NCBI GenBank assembly: GCA_000499405.2 | Contig: HG738137.1 | Span: forward strand, 15,401,873-15,465,872 | DNA from: Onchocerca volvulus | Lineage: Eukaryota; Nematoda; Chromadorea; Rhabditida; Onchocercidae | DNA length: 64,000 bases | Reading direction: 5' to 3' | Part shown: in pieces, positions 1 through 12,800 of the stretch | Numbering within the stretch: the first letter of the stretch is position 1 | How the letters are laid out: each line of letters begins with the position of its first letter | Program-made: the position numbers and the translations under genes | Notes under the pieces: generated by a model | Told to the model about the DNA's origin: nothing | What the model saw: only the letters and a program-made list of their open reading frames with translations | Databases searched by the model: none

Positions 1-995
1 TAGTTAACTTTAACTAATTTGCATGTCAAAGACTGAATTCAAAGTAAATTAGCTATATTGCTACAACAAATTAATAGGAAACTCGATGCGCAAGCATGAA
101 AATGTGGGGAAAATTAAATTTTTTGATACATAAAGTTTTGTAACAAATAAATAATTCGCTAAGCATCTCTTGATAATTTCACGTACCACTAAGCTAGAGG
201 AAAAAAAAGGGAAAGATCTCACTTACTGTTATTGTCGTGAACGAAATTTGTGAAAGGGTTTTTACTAATTTGCAATTTATAGCATAATTTAAAATATTTT
301 AACATAGCGCAAAGAGATTTCTTTATTCCATGTCCAATATACAATAGCGTAAAAATCAAACCGAGATATTTCTATGACACAAAGATCTTTGATTATTTCT
401 TCATATCTGTATTCCAAAAAATTGTTCCATTCTTCCGACAGTTATACCTTTCTTTTATGTAAAACCTACTTCCATCGCCGTTATACTTATTAGTTTTATT
501 TTCCTTCTTTTATGATTGACAAATACATTTCCTGTGCAACTAAATATCACTTCCTATTTCATCTCCTTTGCTCTAATCAATTTTGTTCTAAGCAATACGA
601 AAACAGTAGGAAACAAACATTTTAGATATATAAAATATAGCCAAAACATAAAGTGCAAATTACTTGGGGAAATTAAAAAAATTAAACACAAAGCAATTCT
701 GCATCAGCGGAGTTATTTGCAAATTATTCGGGGAATGAAATTTGAAAAGTGGTTTGATTTTTTCTTACATTTACTGAATATTCAAGTTAATATTGAAAGT
801 AACTTCTCTTAATGTAAATTTCAAATATTGCTGATTTATCGATGCCTTTCATTTTCTAAAATTATATCATTTTCCTATAAATTATCCAGTTTATTCAGAA
901 AAATATGCTATCAAAGTATTATTGATATTAATGTTAGTTTGAAAAATGTTCAAATACATGCATGTAAAAGTTGTCAAAATTTTCATTACATTCAG

Positions 996-1717
996 GTGTT
1001 CAACAAACTCCGATATATGCATTAACTTTACCAATTGCTATAGTATGGACAGAAAAACACGTCAGGAAAACTACTCAAAAAAATCGCCAGAAAGCTATGG
1101 AATTAAAAGGAAATGAAGCAGCTAATCATTACTTTGTATGCACTTTAATGCATTTTATTTTTACAAAATTATCGTTTAGTTTTTAGAAACTATAGTAAAG
1201 ATAATCGCCACATTTTCAGCAGAATATGAAAGTTAAATCTATTTTAAAAAGTCATAGCAAAATAATGAACTAAGAGAACAGAATCTGTTTGAAATAAGTA
1301 TTCCATTTTCTGGCCAAAAGAATCTGTAATTAAGAAAGGTAAATGAAGAGAGCGTGAAAAGGAAGATTCAATGTGCTTTTTTTCTATATATCAAAAAGAT
1401 CAGATTTTAGTGAAGTATTACTTTCATTACATTACTTTGCATTATTAATTATGAACTAATTCTTTCAAGATCGCTTCATGTTGTAAGGAATCTTACTAAT
1501 ATCATGAATATTTTTCCTATTTAAAAACAAAATCAATTGTACCACTACTCAGCTGTTTTTTCGTTTCATAGGCTTAATTTCATGTCTTTCTGAGATTTGA
1601 AAAAAAAAAAAAACTTTATATTAAATGGAAAAGATTTTACTAATGTACGATGAATTTTGAAAATATAATTTACAATTTCAGACAGTTTTCGAAAAACGTG
1701 CAGGAATGAATGCATGA
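996..1717 (+). pseudogene. 3' end of an upstream Srab-like chemoreceptor copy
   Basis: Two exons match the last two exons of the complete receptor at 5948-9854. The first (about 998-1135) encodes a piece starting VQQTPIYALTLP and containing WTEKHVRK and NRQKAMEL, the last transmembrane helix and basic tail of Srab-type nematode 7TM receptors. It ends at a GTATG donor. The second (1682-1717) follows a TTTCAG acceptor and reads TVFEKRAGMNA then stop, parallel to TIFEAPAGKNA in the other copy. Exons 1-4 are not in the window and would lie upstream. One extra base after the acceptor at 994-995 shifts the phase relative to the intact copy, so this may be a pseudogene. It could instead be a live gene with a different exon-4 donor, which cannot be seen. 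Family assignment is firm; functional state is not. Confidence 0.65.
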
Positions 1718-4557
1718 AAAAAAATTGCAAAAACGTTTGGACAATTTCAACAGTTCAACAATCTCATCAGTTGAATATATTTGAAAAAAAAAAAAAAAAA
1801 AAAAAAACGACGAGAAGTATAAATGAATAAGTCTGAAAAAGACATACAAACGAAATTTCGTGAATTTAAAATTGTCAATTTTTAAATTTCTCAGATTTGC
1901 TTTATTTGAAAATAATTTTTTTTTTATTAGTATTACGAAAAAGAAATTAAATAGAAACTTTTGAAAATCTTATCACTTTTTCCTTTCTTCATCTAATTAA
2001 AAAATTTGTAAATGTTTCTGTTCAATTTATATTAAATTTATACGCATATATTATTTATTAGTCAAACATTTTAATTTATTCTACCAGATGAAAAAGCAGA
2101 CAGTTGCCGAAACATTCTTCATAAGTCTATGCTTGAATTATTATTTGAAACGTATTCAAGTATTCCAACTAAATCTGGTCTAGATTTAAGGTTTATGATA
2201 TAGAAGCTATTCAGGCTTTTTCCACTTCTTTTATAAGCCAAGGTATCTTTACGTTTCGAAGTTTAGAAATGATTTTATGGGACAAGATGACTTCTAATGC
2301 ATTAGTGGTCCATCGCTTGAAAAATTGCGATTATTCGGATTTCAGCTGTTTTTGGAAATGACCAGAACATAGTGATTCGTGATGACTTTTTAAGTTTCCT
2401 TCGATTCCTTCCATGACTAGCAGTTTGAGATTATCCGCGAATTTATTTATGCTTTTTTTTTTGAATTGCTTTAATGCTTGATCATTATCATTTCCAACTC
2501 TTTTTAGATCCGGAATGCCTTTGATCCTATTTTTAGCCATCCTCTACCTCAGCTTTGTTTAAAACGTAAAACAAAGAAACTTGTGAATTCAATTTTTATG
2601 TTTGTTTCGACGATTTTGAAGGGATGGTTAGTCTCTATAAGCTAACTGAATATTTCCAATCGTCCTGCAAGCTATACTTTCTTTTTGAGCCCACCTATGC
2701 TTAGTTTCTCTTTTTCTGTTCCTTTAATCTTCAGATTCACCAAATTTTTGGAAGGAAGAGAATTGCGAATCAATGTCAGAAACATGCTACTGCATCTGTC
2801 TTAGTTTTTGAAATTTTCTGACTCATCGCTTCATCTTACGGTAATAAAATCGGGACGCTTTTTGCAGAACGCTATAGTATTTATTCTGCTATTGCATCGA
2901 GATTTCTTTTCGCGTTTCTGAAACACATCGCAAAAGGTTGAATTGGTTGTACCGGAATGCGATTGTAGTCGCGTGATTGCTAAACACGGAATATCGTGTT
3001 TAAAGCTGATTTTCTGTTTCTCGTTGATGTCTTTCAGCCACTCCCAGCTTATCGCGTCCATTCTGTTGAGAATGAAGCAGATTTGAAGCTGCAGAACACG
3101 ATCGCCTTGCTCAGAAATGTGCATCCTGAACTCTGAAGAGTACATCCTGAAGATCCTGAAGACTGCATGTCGATTGTTGCTTTCTCGGCTTGCATTTGAG
3201 CCATTCTTTGTTTTCTTCTCTCGTTCGCTGATGCACGTTCTTTCTCAGTTTGATTGCAATTAATTGTTGTTTTCGTCTCAACTGCACGAGTTTGATCTTT
3301 TGCGATTTGATCTTCTGCGATTCATTATTTGCAAATCGATTACACCCAAACTGTTCTCGGAATTGGCTTGCGACTGAACTTGAATTTTAACTCGAAACTG
3401 TTCAACTGGATTGTTGGACTGTTGCTACTGCTGTGTCGCTTTTGAAATTTCTATATGGTATTAAAAGATATCAACAGTCGTAAATATTCATCCTTTCAAA
3501 ATCTTAAATCTCCAAAGTTTTTATCTATTTGCATTGGAATACGCAAATACTTTACCGACGTATCGAGCGTTGCATACTGAAGACCACGTGCACTTTGCAC
3601 GAAGTAAGCGTTGTAAATAATTCAGTCCACTCACTTTTATTTGTTATAAGTGTGATAGGTAAAAAAAAAATAGATATATCAATATATAATCACGCACTTA
3701 TTCGAATGAAATCTTGTTTTAAAATTTCAAAGCAATCAGTGAGGAACTTTCGGAGAGTTAAGATCGTAACAAGAACATTTACATTCTTAATTTTCTAGAT
3801 TATTTATCCTCTTATTATACCAACTACTTTTATTTCTTTGCTTTAATTATATTCGACTATCTGTTTGTTATTGCTTTATTTAGCAGATATGAAAGTTTTA
3901 TATTGAAAATGCAAAATTAATCATTAAGAAAAAATCTTTATGATAATTTACAGAAAATTATGTATTTTCAAATAAACGATTGTATCATCAAGTAACCATA
4001 TGAAACGCATGATCTTTCCACATTAGTTAACGTCCAGTTTTCCATTGGCCATATTGATTTACACCCTTTAGTGCTTTTTTGAACACATCTTATATTTTTA
4101 CGAGCAGGTTTGTCTTGTATATCTCTTATTCTCACTAATCACATTTTGACGGAATTATTTGTTGGCGAATTTGATTGACGTTTTTAATTACCATTATTTG
4201 TGTCTGAAGATCATTGGTTTTGTATATTCAGAATTCCTATGGCTTCTTAAATTTACAGAATTCTTTCTTAATGAATGTATTCATTTCGTAAAAGAAAAAA
4301 GTTGATCTTTTCAAAGTAAAATATAACTTATTTACTTTTTTAATTTATTTATAAATGGAAGAATTCATTAAACCTCCAGATTTAAAATGAAGAACTAAAT
4401 ATTAGAAATTCTAAATAGCAAATATTTCCATAAATATTTACTCAATTGAATGAAAAAAAAATTTTTTCTTCAAGATATCCAGCTTTAAAAAAGTATAATT
4501 CGCGAAAATTCTAACTGATGTAATTTAGTTGATTTAATCATTTTTTATGTAATTTAG
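1718..4557. other. Spacer between Srab copies, with decayed coding-like islands
   Basis: No complete gene is visible. From about 2090 to 2540 the sequence is still related to the 3' flank of the second receptor copy (about 10,160-10,620). Between 2330 and 3480 base composition is clearly less AT-rich and the minus strand has broken open frames, including a 69-codon frame ending at 2331 with INKFADNLKLL and a segment near 3200 rich in E, K, R and Q. On the plus strand a frame near 3530-3610 contains LPTYRALHTEDHVHF. These look like remnants of an old gene or retroelement, but I cannot name a family. Confidence 0.35.
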
Positions 4558-4770
4558 ATGGTCACAATTGTTTGCTATCATAAATCAAAACTTCTTTATT
4601 GTTGCTCATTAATTTACTTATTGCCATTTTTACCTAAGGAAATGTTTAACACTGCCATGCTATTGATGTCTTCAAAATATCCCGTATTTCCTGCTAAAGA
4701 ATTGCAAAACTTTTCATCATGGCTTAAGTATGAGGAAATAGTCAGCACTGACACAACACAGAATTATTAA
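4558..4770 (+). CDS. Possible isolated exon, unrecognised
   Basis: An open frame of 70 codons follows an acceptor-like TGTAATTTAG and ends with a stop. It has a hydrophobic start (LLYCCSLIYLLPFLP) and a polar tail (FSSWLKYEEIVS). Its amino acid composition looks more coding-like than the surrounding sequence, and the position is compatible with a terminal exon of a plus-strand gene. No upstream partner exon was found and I do not recognise the protein. A chance open frame is a real alternative. Confidence 0.2.
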   Translation: MVTIVCYHKSKLLYCCSLIYLLPFLPKEMFNTAMLLMSSKYPVFPAKELQNFSSWLKYEEIVSTDTTQNY

Positions 4771-5376
4771 ATAATAAATTTAATAAAACTTTGAAATATC
4801 TTCATCCGGATAATCAGATTTGCTATATGCAAAAGATAAAAAGGATATGATGAAGATGAAATGAAGCATAAATTGAACCGAAATTTACATACAAATTTAT
4901 TTAATATATATGTGAAAACATTATTTAAACAATTGGATGAAAAAATGGAACGTGCCGAAATATTTTACGACTCGATAAACAATCATTTCATGCTTTGATA
5001 TAAATGGTAGCAACATTACTATTTCTTTTCAGTTCAATTTGCAACATAATTGATTTATTCCTAACTTTTATCATGATCCACGAAAAGTTAAAATTTCAGA
5101 ACATATTTATTTCAGAAATCCTCACACATATACATATAAACAAAAAAAAGAATCTAATTATATATAACAATAGATGTAGAAATTTATTAAAAAAAAAGAT
5201 TAGTATAATTCAAGAACATCGATGTAAGTCATTTGTTTTTATTTCTTGCTATGGTAAATTTATTAAATCATATCTTATAAGAAATTTTTCATTTCCATGC
5301 ATTATTATATATGAATAAAATTTTTAAAATGAAATTCATTTCTTTTTTCACTAGAAAAAAAAAAAAAAACATTTAC

Positions 5377-5709
5377 TGAATAATTCAAAACTTTTCTCAT
5401 ATAACATTCTCAATTTCTCTTTTCATATTCGTGCAGTTGCTGGAAAGGATATCATTATTTGCTGCTAATTAATGAAGGGAAAATTTTTTGCGTTCGCGAA
5501 ATTAATGTTTAATTTTATAATTTTCTCATGAAAATTATTAATGCATCTGCGCAACGTATTTCATGCTTACCATATGCTATTTAATTATTTAATGAACAAT
5601 TCTAAACTTTTTTCATATAACATTCCCAATTTCTCTTTCATGTTCTTGCAGCTGCTCGAAAGGATATCATTATCTGCTGCTAATTACTGGATTCAACTGT
5701 TTATTCCAG
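5377..5709 (+). repeat. Two diverged direct copies of about 95 bp, each with an exon-like core
   Basis: The stretch around 5377-5472 is repeated around 5590-5687. Both copies contain ATATAACATTC, a pyrimidine tract and a CAG acceptor (5434-5436 and 5649-5651), followed by a frame reading LLERISL. In the second copy the frame stays open through SAANYWIQLFIP to a CAG|GTGA donor at 5709. In the first copy it stops after FAAN. The second could be a small upstream exon and the first a decayed duplicate; no parent gene is known. Confidence 0.45.
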
Positions 5710-5947
5710 GTGATTTTTGGAATTGCTGTTATTTAGATCGCTGATAATTTTACTCGTCTTGATTTTGATTTTCGCGGATCGTCATTTTTTGTCAATAAAT
5801 TTTTTTATGTATATACATGCATTTTTTATTTATTTATCTACAATTGTAGTTTTACCATAAAAAGCAGACATCATAATTCATTTATTGTAAATTTACGAAG
5901 TTAGTTTTGAAATTAAATTTTCAAGAGTTTCAGTTTTTGTCATAAAT

Positions 5948-8900
5948 ATGGATTTGTGTAAACAAGCAAGTGAACTTGCACACAATGTAATATTCAAGAC
6001 AATTCTTGTTGCTGTGATTATCATATCAACAATAGCAATTTTTCTTGAAATATGGATAATGGTTAAGACAACAAATCGTATTTTAGTGCATCAAAATACT
6101 CGGATTTTGATTATCATGCATCAGTTTTGGCTTATTGTTCATTGCATCACAAGGTTACGTGTTTTTTCAATCAATCAACTATTAAAATTTCTATAATCCA
6201 AAAATTTTACCTGAATTTTTCTAAAATAAAACAATAATATTATATGTTGAAGTATAAAATTTCTAAAATCCTCTCAAATCCTTTAGATAAAGAGTTGTTA
6301 GTCTAGGTGATAGTGCCATAATCTCAGAAGATACCTTTCTTTTAAATTAATGATATGATTTTGAATATTTTTTACTTATTTTTTGCGGGGTAATTTATTC
6401 CATGTAACTGAGTAACATAGAGAGCAGAAGCTTATATAGAATTCTCTTAAGTGTTTCAAGACGGGAAGAGCAGATTTAATGGTGAATTATAATAAAATAA
6501 ATGAAAATCAAAATACTTGAACCTTTTTCATCACTTATTACTACATTATATCTTATGATATTGAAATGAACTGACGCGGAATCATATAGGATTCGTAAAA
6601 TCACGGAAATCCTTTTAATAACGGTGACTGCATGATAAATTACAATAAAATACATAAATATCTTAATATTCAACATCCACACAAATTAAAAACAAAGAAA
6701 TTAAATTAAATATTACGATAAAGAAATCAGTCAGATATAAATGATGAACTGAACACTAACAAAGGATTGCAAACTTCTTAAGTTCATGTATAATAAATAA
6801 ATCAATAGAAATGAAAAAATCAATATCCATTAGAATAGAAGTGATAAACGGATAGATCAATAAGCTAATTGGCTTGATTGATCAGATGCCTAACGATGTG
6901 GTGAATGCTTTGAAATTTAAAATATTTAAATAATCAGTACATGTATACTCACTTTGAACAGCCTTTTCTAGCAATTTCCAGTCACATAAACTTCCGTAAG
7001 AATCCGAGCAAATCTTTTTTATGTCAGTCTGTTCTTTTATGCACCTGAAAATTGAAATTAAATATTACTGTTAAATGAGAAAGTTGACCAGATATCATAG
7101 ATATCGTAATGAATGTAAACTGATACGAAAATTCTAATATGCTGATAAAGTTACAGATAGCATAGATGATGATCGTTCAAAAACTATTTTCATCTCTTTT
7201 TTGCATATACTGCTTTATTAATTTATAATAATAAATTTTTTTTTCCTCCAACCTTTATGCATATATGTTGCTTATAAAATAAAGAATTTATTATTTTTTT
7301 TTATAGAATATTTGCCCATACATATGTATTAGTGGCACATTGGAAGACTTATGTTGATCAATGTGGATACATGATGTTTCCATGGGAATGTTTTATGATG
7401 CAAATACCGATTATTTTGACAGCGTTCTTAAATGCAACTTCGATACCTTCAATAGTCATCGAGCGAGCTATTGCTACGTACTTTTCATCGAGATACGAAA
7501 AATTCGGCAAAAGTATCGCTGTCATTCTTATCATAACGCAGGTGCGAAGGAAAAATTTAAATTTGTCTTTGAATATTTAAATAAATTCAATTTGCTAATG
7601 ACTAAGCTGTCGGATGTTATTCGGATGATATGCTTCAAAAATTTCAACCCATAATCTAGAAAGATAGCCTAAAATTTTAACAAATTTTTTGGGAATTTTT
7701 CGTAAATAAAATATTTTAGACAGTTATTGCAATTGGAAGCTTATTATATATTTTTATCAATTTAAATTTGGTTGATTCGGAAAAAATAACTTACTGTGCG
7801 GCAGCAAATTACAAAGACGGTTCAAAAGTTGCTGTGATTTTTGGTATTTATGCGGCTATATTAACAAGGTGATTTTGATTTATTATATTTTCCAATTTTC
7901 CAGTTTTAAATCATCTAATTAAAAGATCAATTAACGGACGGATTGATGCAAGTATTGCATTTTTAAATCATATTCCGAGAGCTGCAAAAAAAAATAATTT
8001 TACATCTTTAATATCAAAATTTAGAAATAAACTATAACAAAAAGTTACCTTTTGATTACTTTTTGCTTTAACTTTTATGCTTTTTTTAAATTAATGCTTT
8101 CAGAGATTTCACCGTTGCAAAATTCACGTTAACTTATCACATCGCTATCAAATCATGGAAAATATAAGTTCCATTCAAACATTAATACCGGTGGTGGCAT
8201 TTTATTCGCTATTTCTGACACTTTATCTGGGCGCAATATCTGTATTTTTTGCATTCGGTTTCGAATTTTCCCTTAGAAATGCTATCTGTCTGGAAAGTTC
8301 GTTTTTTTTTCTACAATTCCAATTGTAATTTCGAATTTTTATCAAATTTATACAAGACATGCATATGTGAACAGAAAAATGGATGAAAGTTAAGTTTATA
8401 AAATGAAATAGAATTTTAGAATTCCATTCACCGTCCCTTAAGTATAAATCTAATTTTCGGTGTCGCGCTTGAATTACTGGGTAAACTTCACGTTGATCAT
8501 TTCATGTACGTTGCTGTCAACAATGATTCATTCATTGATGTCATTTCTGATTCCTCAAATTATGAGGAAGAGGAGAAAAAGAAGAAGAATCTCATTTACT
8601 GCTTATAATTTCACATTCATTTTTTTTTTTTCTCTTTAAAATAGATACTTTTATCATCAATATATCATTAACTTTCTTTTCCTTTTTTTTTTTTTTGTTT
8701 CATGAATAGCGGATACATTTCTTGAAACAATTTATTATCACTTTCATCTACATTTTCTTTGCTCCAATTATGCTTTAAGCAATAGGAAGACAACAAAAAA
8801 TAAAGCTATGGAAATATAAAATGTGGTTAAATAAGTAAATAATGATTTTAAAATTACTTGAAAAAATCATAAAAATCAAGCGCAAACAAGAAGATTAAAA

Positions 8901-9854
8901 AATTTAGCAATTTTGTGTTAGTGAAGTTATTCTCAATTTTTTTACATGTTTTAAATAATCTGATTATTAGTTCAGTGATAGAATTATGATTAGAAACGTA
9001 CAATTTTCGTCGTTTGCAAACTGTATGAGGATGAAAGTTGCAAAAAAGTGAAACAATCATATAAATTTTTCTAAATTGATGGAATATTAAAATAAGAAAA
9101 TAATTTCACTTATTGCTAATCAAAACTTCTATCATTAAAAACTTCAAATACTGCTGAATTATCAATGCTTTCATGTTTTAAAATTACAGCATTGGTCTAT
9201 AATTTCTCCAATTGATTCAAAAAATAATACTATCAATTTATAATTGATATTAATGTGAGTTTGAAGAATATTCACATACGCAAATTTGTACCATAAGATG
9301 ATCTGTGTGATAATTTTTCTTAAATTCAGGGTACAACAAACACCAACATATGCATTAACTTTACCATTTGCTATATTCTGGACAGAAAAATACGTCAAGA
9401 GAAGAACGCAAGAAAATCGCCAAAAAGCTATGAAATTAACGGGCACTGAAACAGCTAATTATTATTTTGTATGAATTTTAAGACATTTTTGTTTTACAGA
9501 GTTATTATTTGATTTTTGAAACCATGATAGAAGTAATACACCGGACATTTTTAATGAGACATGAAAATTTTAATTTCATTTTTTCGAGAAAAACTTCGCG
9601 CCGAAAAATGAGCTAAGATCATAGAATCTGTTAAAAATAAATTTTCAGTTTTCTAGCTGAGAAACTTGCAAGAAATGAGGATCAAAAAAGAGTTAAAGAA
9701 GAATGGAAGAGTTGAAAAGAACAGATTACTTTATTGAAAATACTCCGCAAAATATCAAATCGATAAGATTTTACTGATACGCAATAAAATTTTTAAAATA
9801 AAATTTGCAACTTTTCAGACAATTTTCGAAGCACCTGCGGGAAAGAATGCTTGA
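5948..9854 (+). CDS. Srab-like nematode chemoreceptor (7TM GPCR), complete
   Basis: Predicted chemosensory seven-transmembrane receptor of the Srab/Sra class, expected in the ciliary membrane of sensory neurons. Six exons fit in frame: 5948-6153, 7307-7541, 7720-7868, 8106-8300, 9330-9468, 9819-9854, giving 319 residues, a usual length for the family. All donors are GT and all acceptors AG. The start is MDLCKQASELAHN, the typical cysteine-plus-acidic opening of the family. TM2/TM3 hallmarks are HCITRIFAHTYVLV and MFPWECF. The IERAIATYFSSRYE motif ends TM4's loop, LSHRYQIMENI is the family signature before TM6, and ALTLPFAIFW forms TM7, followed by the basic tail KRRTQENRQKA. In exon 4 the second of two adjacent AGs (8104-8105) must be used to keep frame. 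Intron 1 contains an antisense exon set. A partial paralogue lies 8.1-8.3 kb upstream. Family call is confident; ligand unknown. Confidence 0.85.
6376..7044 (-). CDS. Antisense three-exon gene fragment inside Srab intron 1
   Basis: I do not recognise the product. Three minus-strand exons join in one frame: 6953-7044 (after TTTTCAG, ending at a strong GTGAGT donor), 6523-6627 (after ATCATGCAG, ending at a weak GTTCAA donor) and 6376-6407 (after TTACTCAG, ending in TAA). The joined peptide is 75 residues. Exon one starts CIKEQTDIKKICSDSYG and has three cysteines. Exon two alternates hydrophobic and polar residues (ISVILRILYDSASVHF, then NIIRYNVVISDEK) as in beta strands. The end is VTWNKLPRKK. 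Exon one opens with a single base, so at least one 5' exon with a phase-2 donor and the start codon is missing; I could not place it. If exon two reads through its donor, the protein ends at 6476 instead. A small secreted cysteine-containing domain is possible but unproven. Confidence 0.5.
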
Positions 9855-12800
9855 AAATTGCAAAGATGATTTGAGCAGTTTTATATGTTGCAAAAAGTTG
9901 GATACACTGAAAAGAAGGAAAATGACGAAAATTATAGGTCGAGTAAATCTGAAAATGACATATAAAGGAAATGTAATTAAATTATTTTCATTTGCTAATA
10001 TTTCAAATAAGCAATTAACGATATCGAAAATTTGAGAAGTAGTTGTTGATAATATTATTCCTACTTTTTTTTGTTCAGTTGAAGGATTTGTAAAAGTTTC
10101 GGTTTAATTCATGTAAAATCTACTGACCAAAACATTCTGTTTTAATAAATGTGAAAGCAATAATTGCTGAAATATTCTTTATATGATTATGCTTGGTCCA
10201 ACAAATAAATTACTTATTACATTATTCATCATCTTAAAACAAAGAAATATTTCAACTAAATTTGGTCATATTATAAGTTTACGGCATGAATGTCGCAAAA
10301 GTTTTCTCAATCTTTATGTGAGCTGAACATCTATGCGATTCGAAGTTTTGATGTGGTTTTTTTAAGACAATATAACTTCATGTGAAGTAGATGAGAAACT
10401 CATGTTTTATTTCTGTAAGAACTTTTCTGATTATTTAGGACTACAACTACGTTTGGATTGTTTGATTTATCGTTAAAGTAATACTGTTGTTAAAGAAAAA
10501 TTTCCTAATCAATGTTTTGAAAAAGTTATTGCGAACAATTCCTTCTATGGTCATACAATTGATACAATTCGTCGGACAAATTTATTCATGCTCAAAAACA
10601 ATCCAGAAAAAGTGGAAGTATCGAATAATCGGAAAAGCTTTCTCAGAGATGAATCATGAGTGAGCTTGATTTCTTTTTCTGTAATTGCTAGCTTTCAGTA
10701 TTGCTGTCAATAATCAATATTGCTAGTTTTAAATAATGATAGTTCCAGCTCCTCAAACATATGAGCATGGTATTTTCAATTTTAGTTGTACTGATCATCA
10801 TGAATCTCAGCTTCGTTCGGACAAAGGTAACTTCTGTCAATAAAATCGAAATGTTTTATAATATTAGTATGATAAAATAATCCAAGTATTTTCTACAGTA
10901 GAAATTTGCGGTATTCCCAGAAAAATGAATCACTTGTTATATCTAGTCACAAAGGCCTTTGTTCTCTGATCGTTCGATTTGCTAACAGAGCTTATATGCA
11001 TTGTTTAAAATATTGAAATCCATATTAGTTGTCTGAAATATTTGCGAGGACTAAAGCTTCCATACTTTGTTTAAAATATTTTAAGCATTCCGATAATCAA
11101 GCTTTTATATGATTAACATGTTGTAAACCTCCGCCCACTATCAATACTAAGAATCGCACATATAAAAAGAGACCTAAAAAAAGATTAATAAGTTTAATGT
11201 CTTTAAGATCAGCATCAAATAAAGCAATTCAATTCCAATTCAGTTTCAAAAATGATTGTAACAGTCGGAGCAACAACAGTGGTAAAGCGAAAAGAGAACG
11301 ACAGTCATAAACGCAAAGTACGACAACTAGTATTTCAAACGATTGTTTCTATCTTTTTACTATTTACTCATTTTTCATTTAATCACTATTACTTTATAAG
11401 CAATATATGATATTATTTGCAATATCGTATACGATCAGCGTAGGTTATTGTCGATTGTGTACAATATCATATTAAACCCCGTAAAGGCTATTGTTGACTT
11501 AACTGGAATCACAACACAAGAAGAAGCAATCGCCAATCCAACCAAACTACAAATCAAATTACAAACTACAGATTTTTTTTTCTTCAACATCTTCCGGCTT
11601 TTTCTAATTGAAACGTTTTGAACATTTTGTTTCAATCAACTATTAGCCAAATATTCCATGATATTTACTCTGATTACCTTAGTTCCCTCCTTTTTTGGTC
11701 TCCAAGCTAATCTGAGTTTGACTGAATGACATCTTCTCTGTACTTGTTAACAAATCCTGCTCCATTCCGTATTTTATTTCTTTGATGTTCAATTGATCTG
11801 TCAAGTTCTTTGAAATGAACAACATTATGTGAAAATCTGATCAGAAATTATCGCCATATTTCGGTCATCATCGAATTTGCCCAGTTTAGTGATAATCGGG
11901 CAGATCATTTAAATTATTTCTTGCAACGCAGGAAATAGTTAAAATTAGTTCTGTTGATCAAAACATAATTCAACAAGCGAGTAAGTAAAGTATAATATTA
12001 GTCGTATAATGATGGTATATTATCTTTATGCTCATATTCTTGGTTTTTTTCTATTAACAAAAAGGGAATTGTGATCCTATCAGAATTTAAAGGAAAGTTG
12101 GAATTTGATTAAACATTTTATGCTTCTTATAGAAGTAACAAACTAACAATGAAGAATATATTCTCGATAATAAAGCTAGGTGATTCTTTGTCTTATCAGT
12201 TTTTTGATTCTTTGTTGGGAGTATTTTATGTCTTGTTTTTTTTTTTTTTTTTTTACAAAATCTCTTGTTGATTAGTACGTGTTCAAAAGTAGTCTGATAT
12301 CTCATTCATCTTTCCTTTGCTTGATTTATTGGAATAAATTACTTATTATATTAGTTTTATTTTTCCATTTTTTGAATAATTTCACTGCAAAAATTGTTTT
12401 CAACTGATAAAAGAATGAATATAGATGAATGACTTTTGCTGTGGTATTTTTTATTCGATTACAGATTGTAGCTATCAAAATTCAAATTTCTCATTCAAGC
12501 GTATTTGTTATTGAACTTAAAAAAAAACAAACTATAATCGAGTGAGATGATAGATAAATTGACCGATTAATTGCTTCGTTTCTGAATCATTTGATTAGTA
12601 CTGATAGATGTTTATCATAATCATGTAACAAGATTTGCATTTCGTAAAAAAAAAAAAACAAGGAAAATGCAAATGTTCATAAAATATAGTAAAACAATTT
12701 TTAGTCTTTGTAATATCGTAAAATACTATACAATTCAGTACTGTTTTACATTGTATTCATATTCCATTAATTAATGTTTATTTTTGGTTTAATTAATTTA

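Noticed and set aside
9171..9446. Minus-strand frame of 91 codons
   Set aside because: It is the antisense of Srab exon 5 and its flank.
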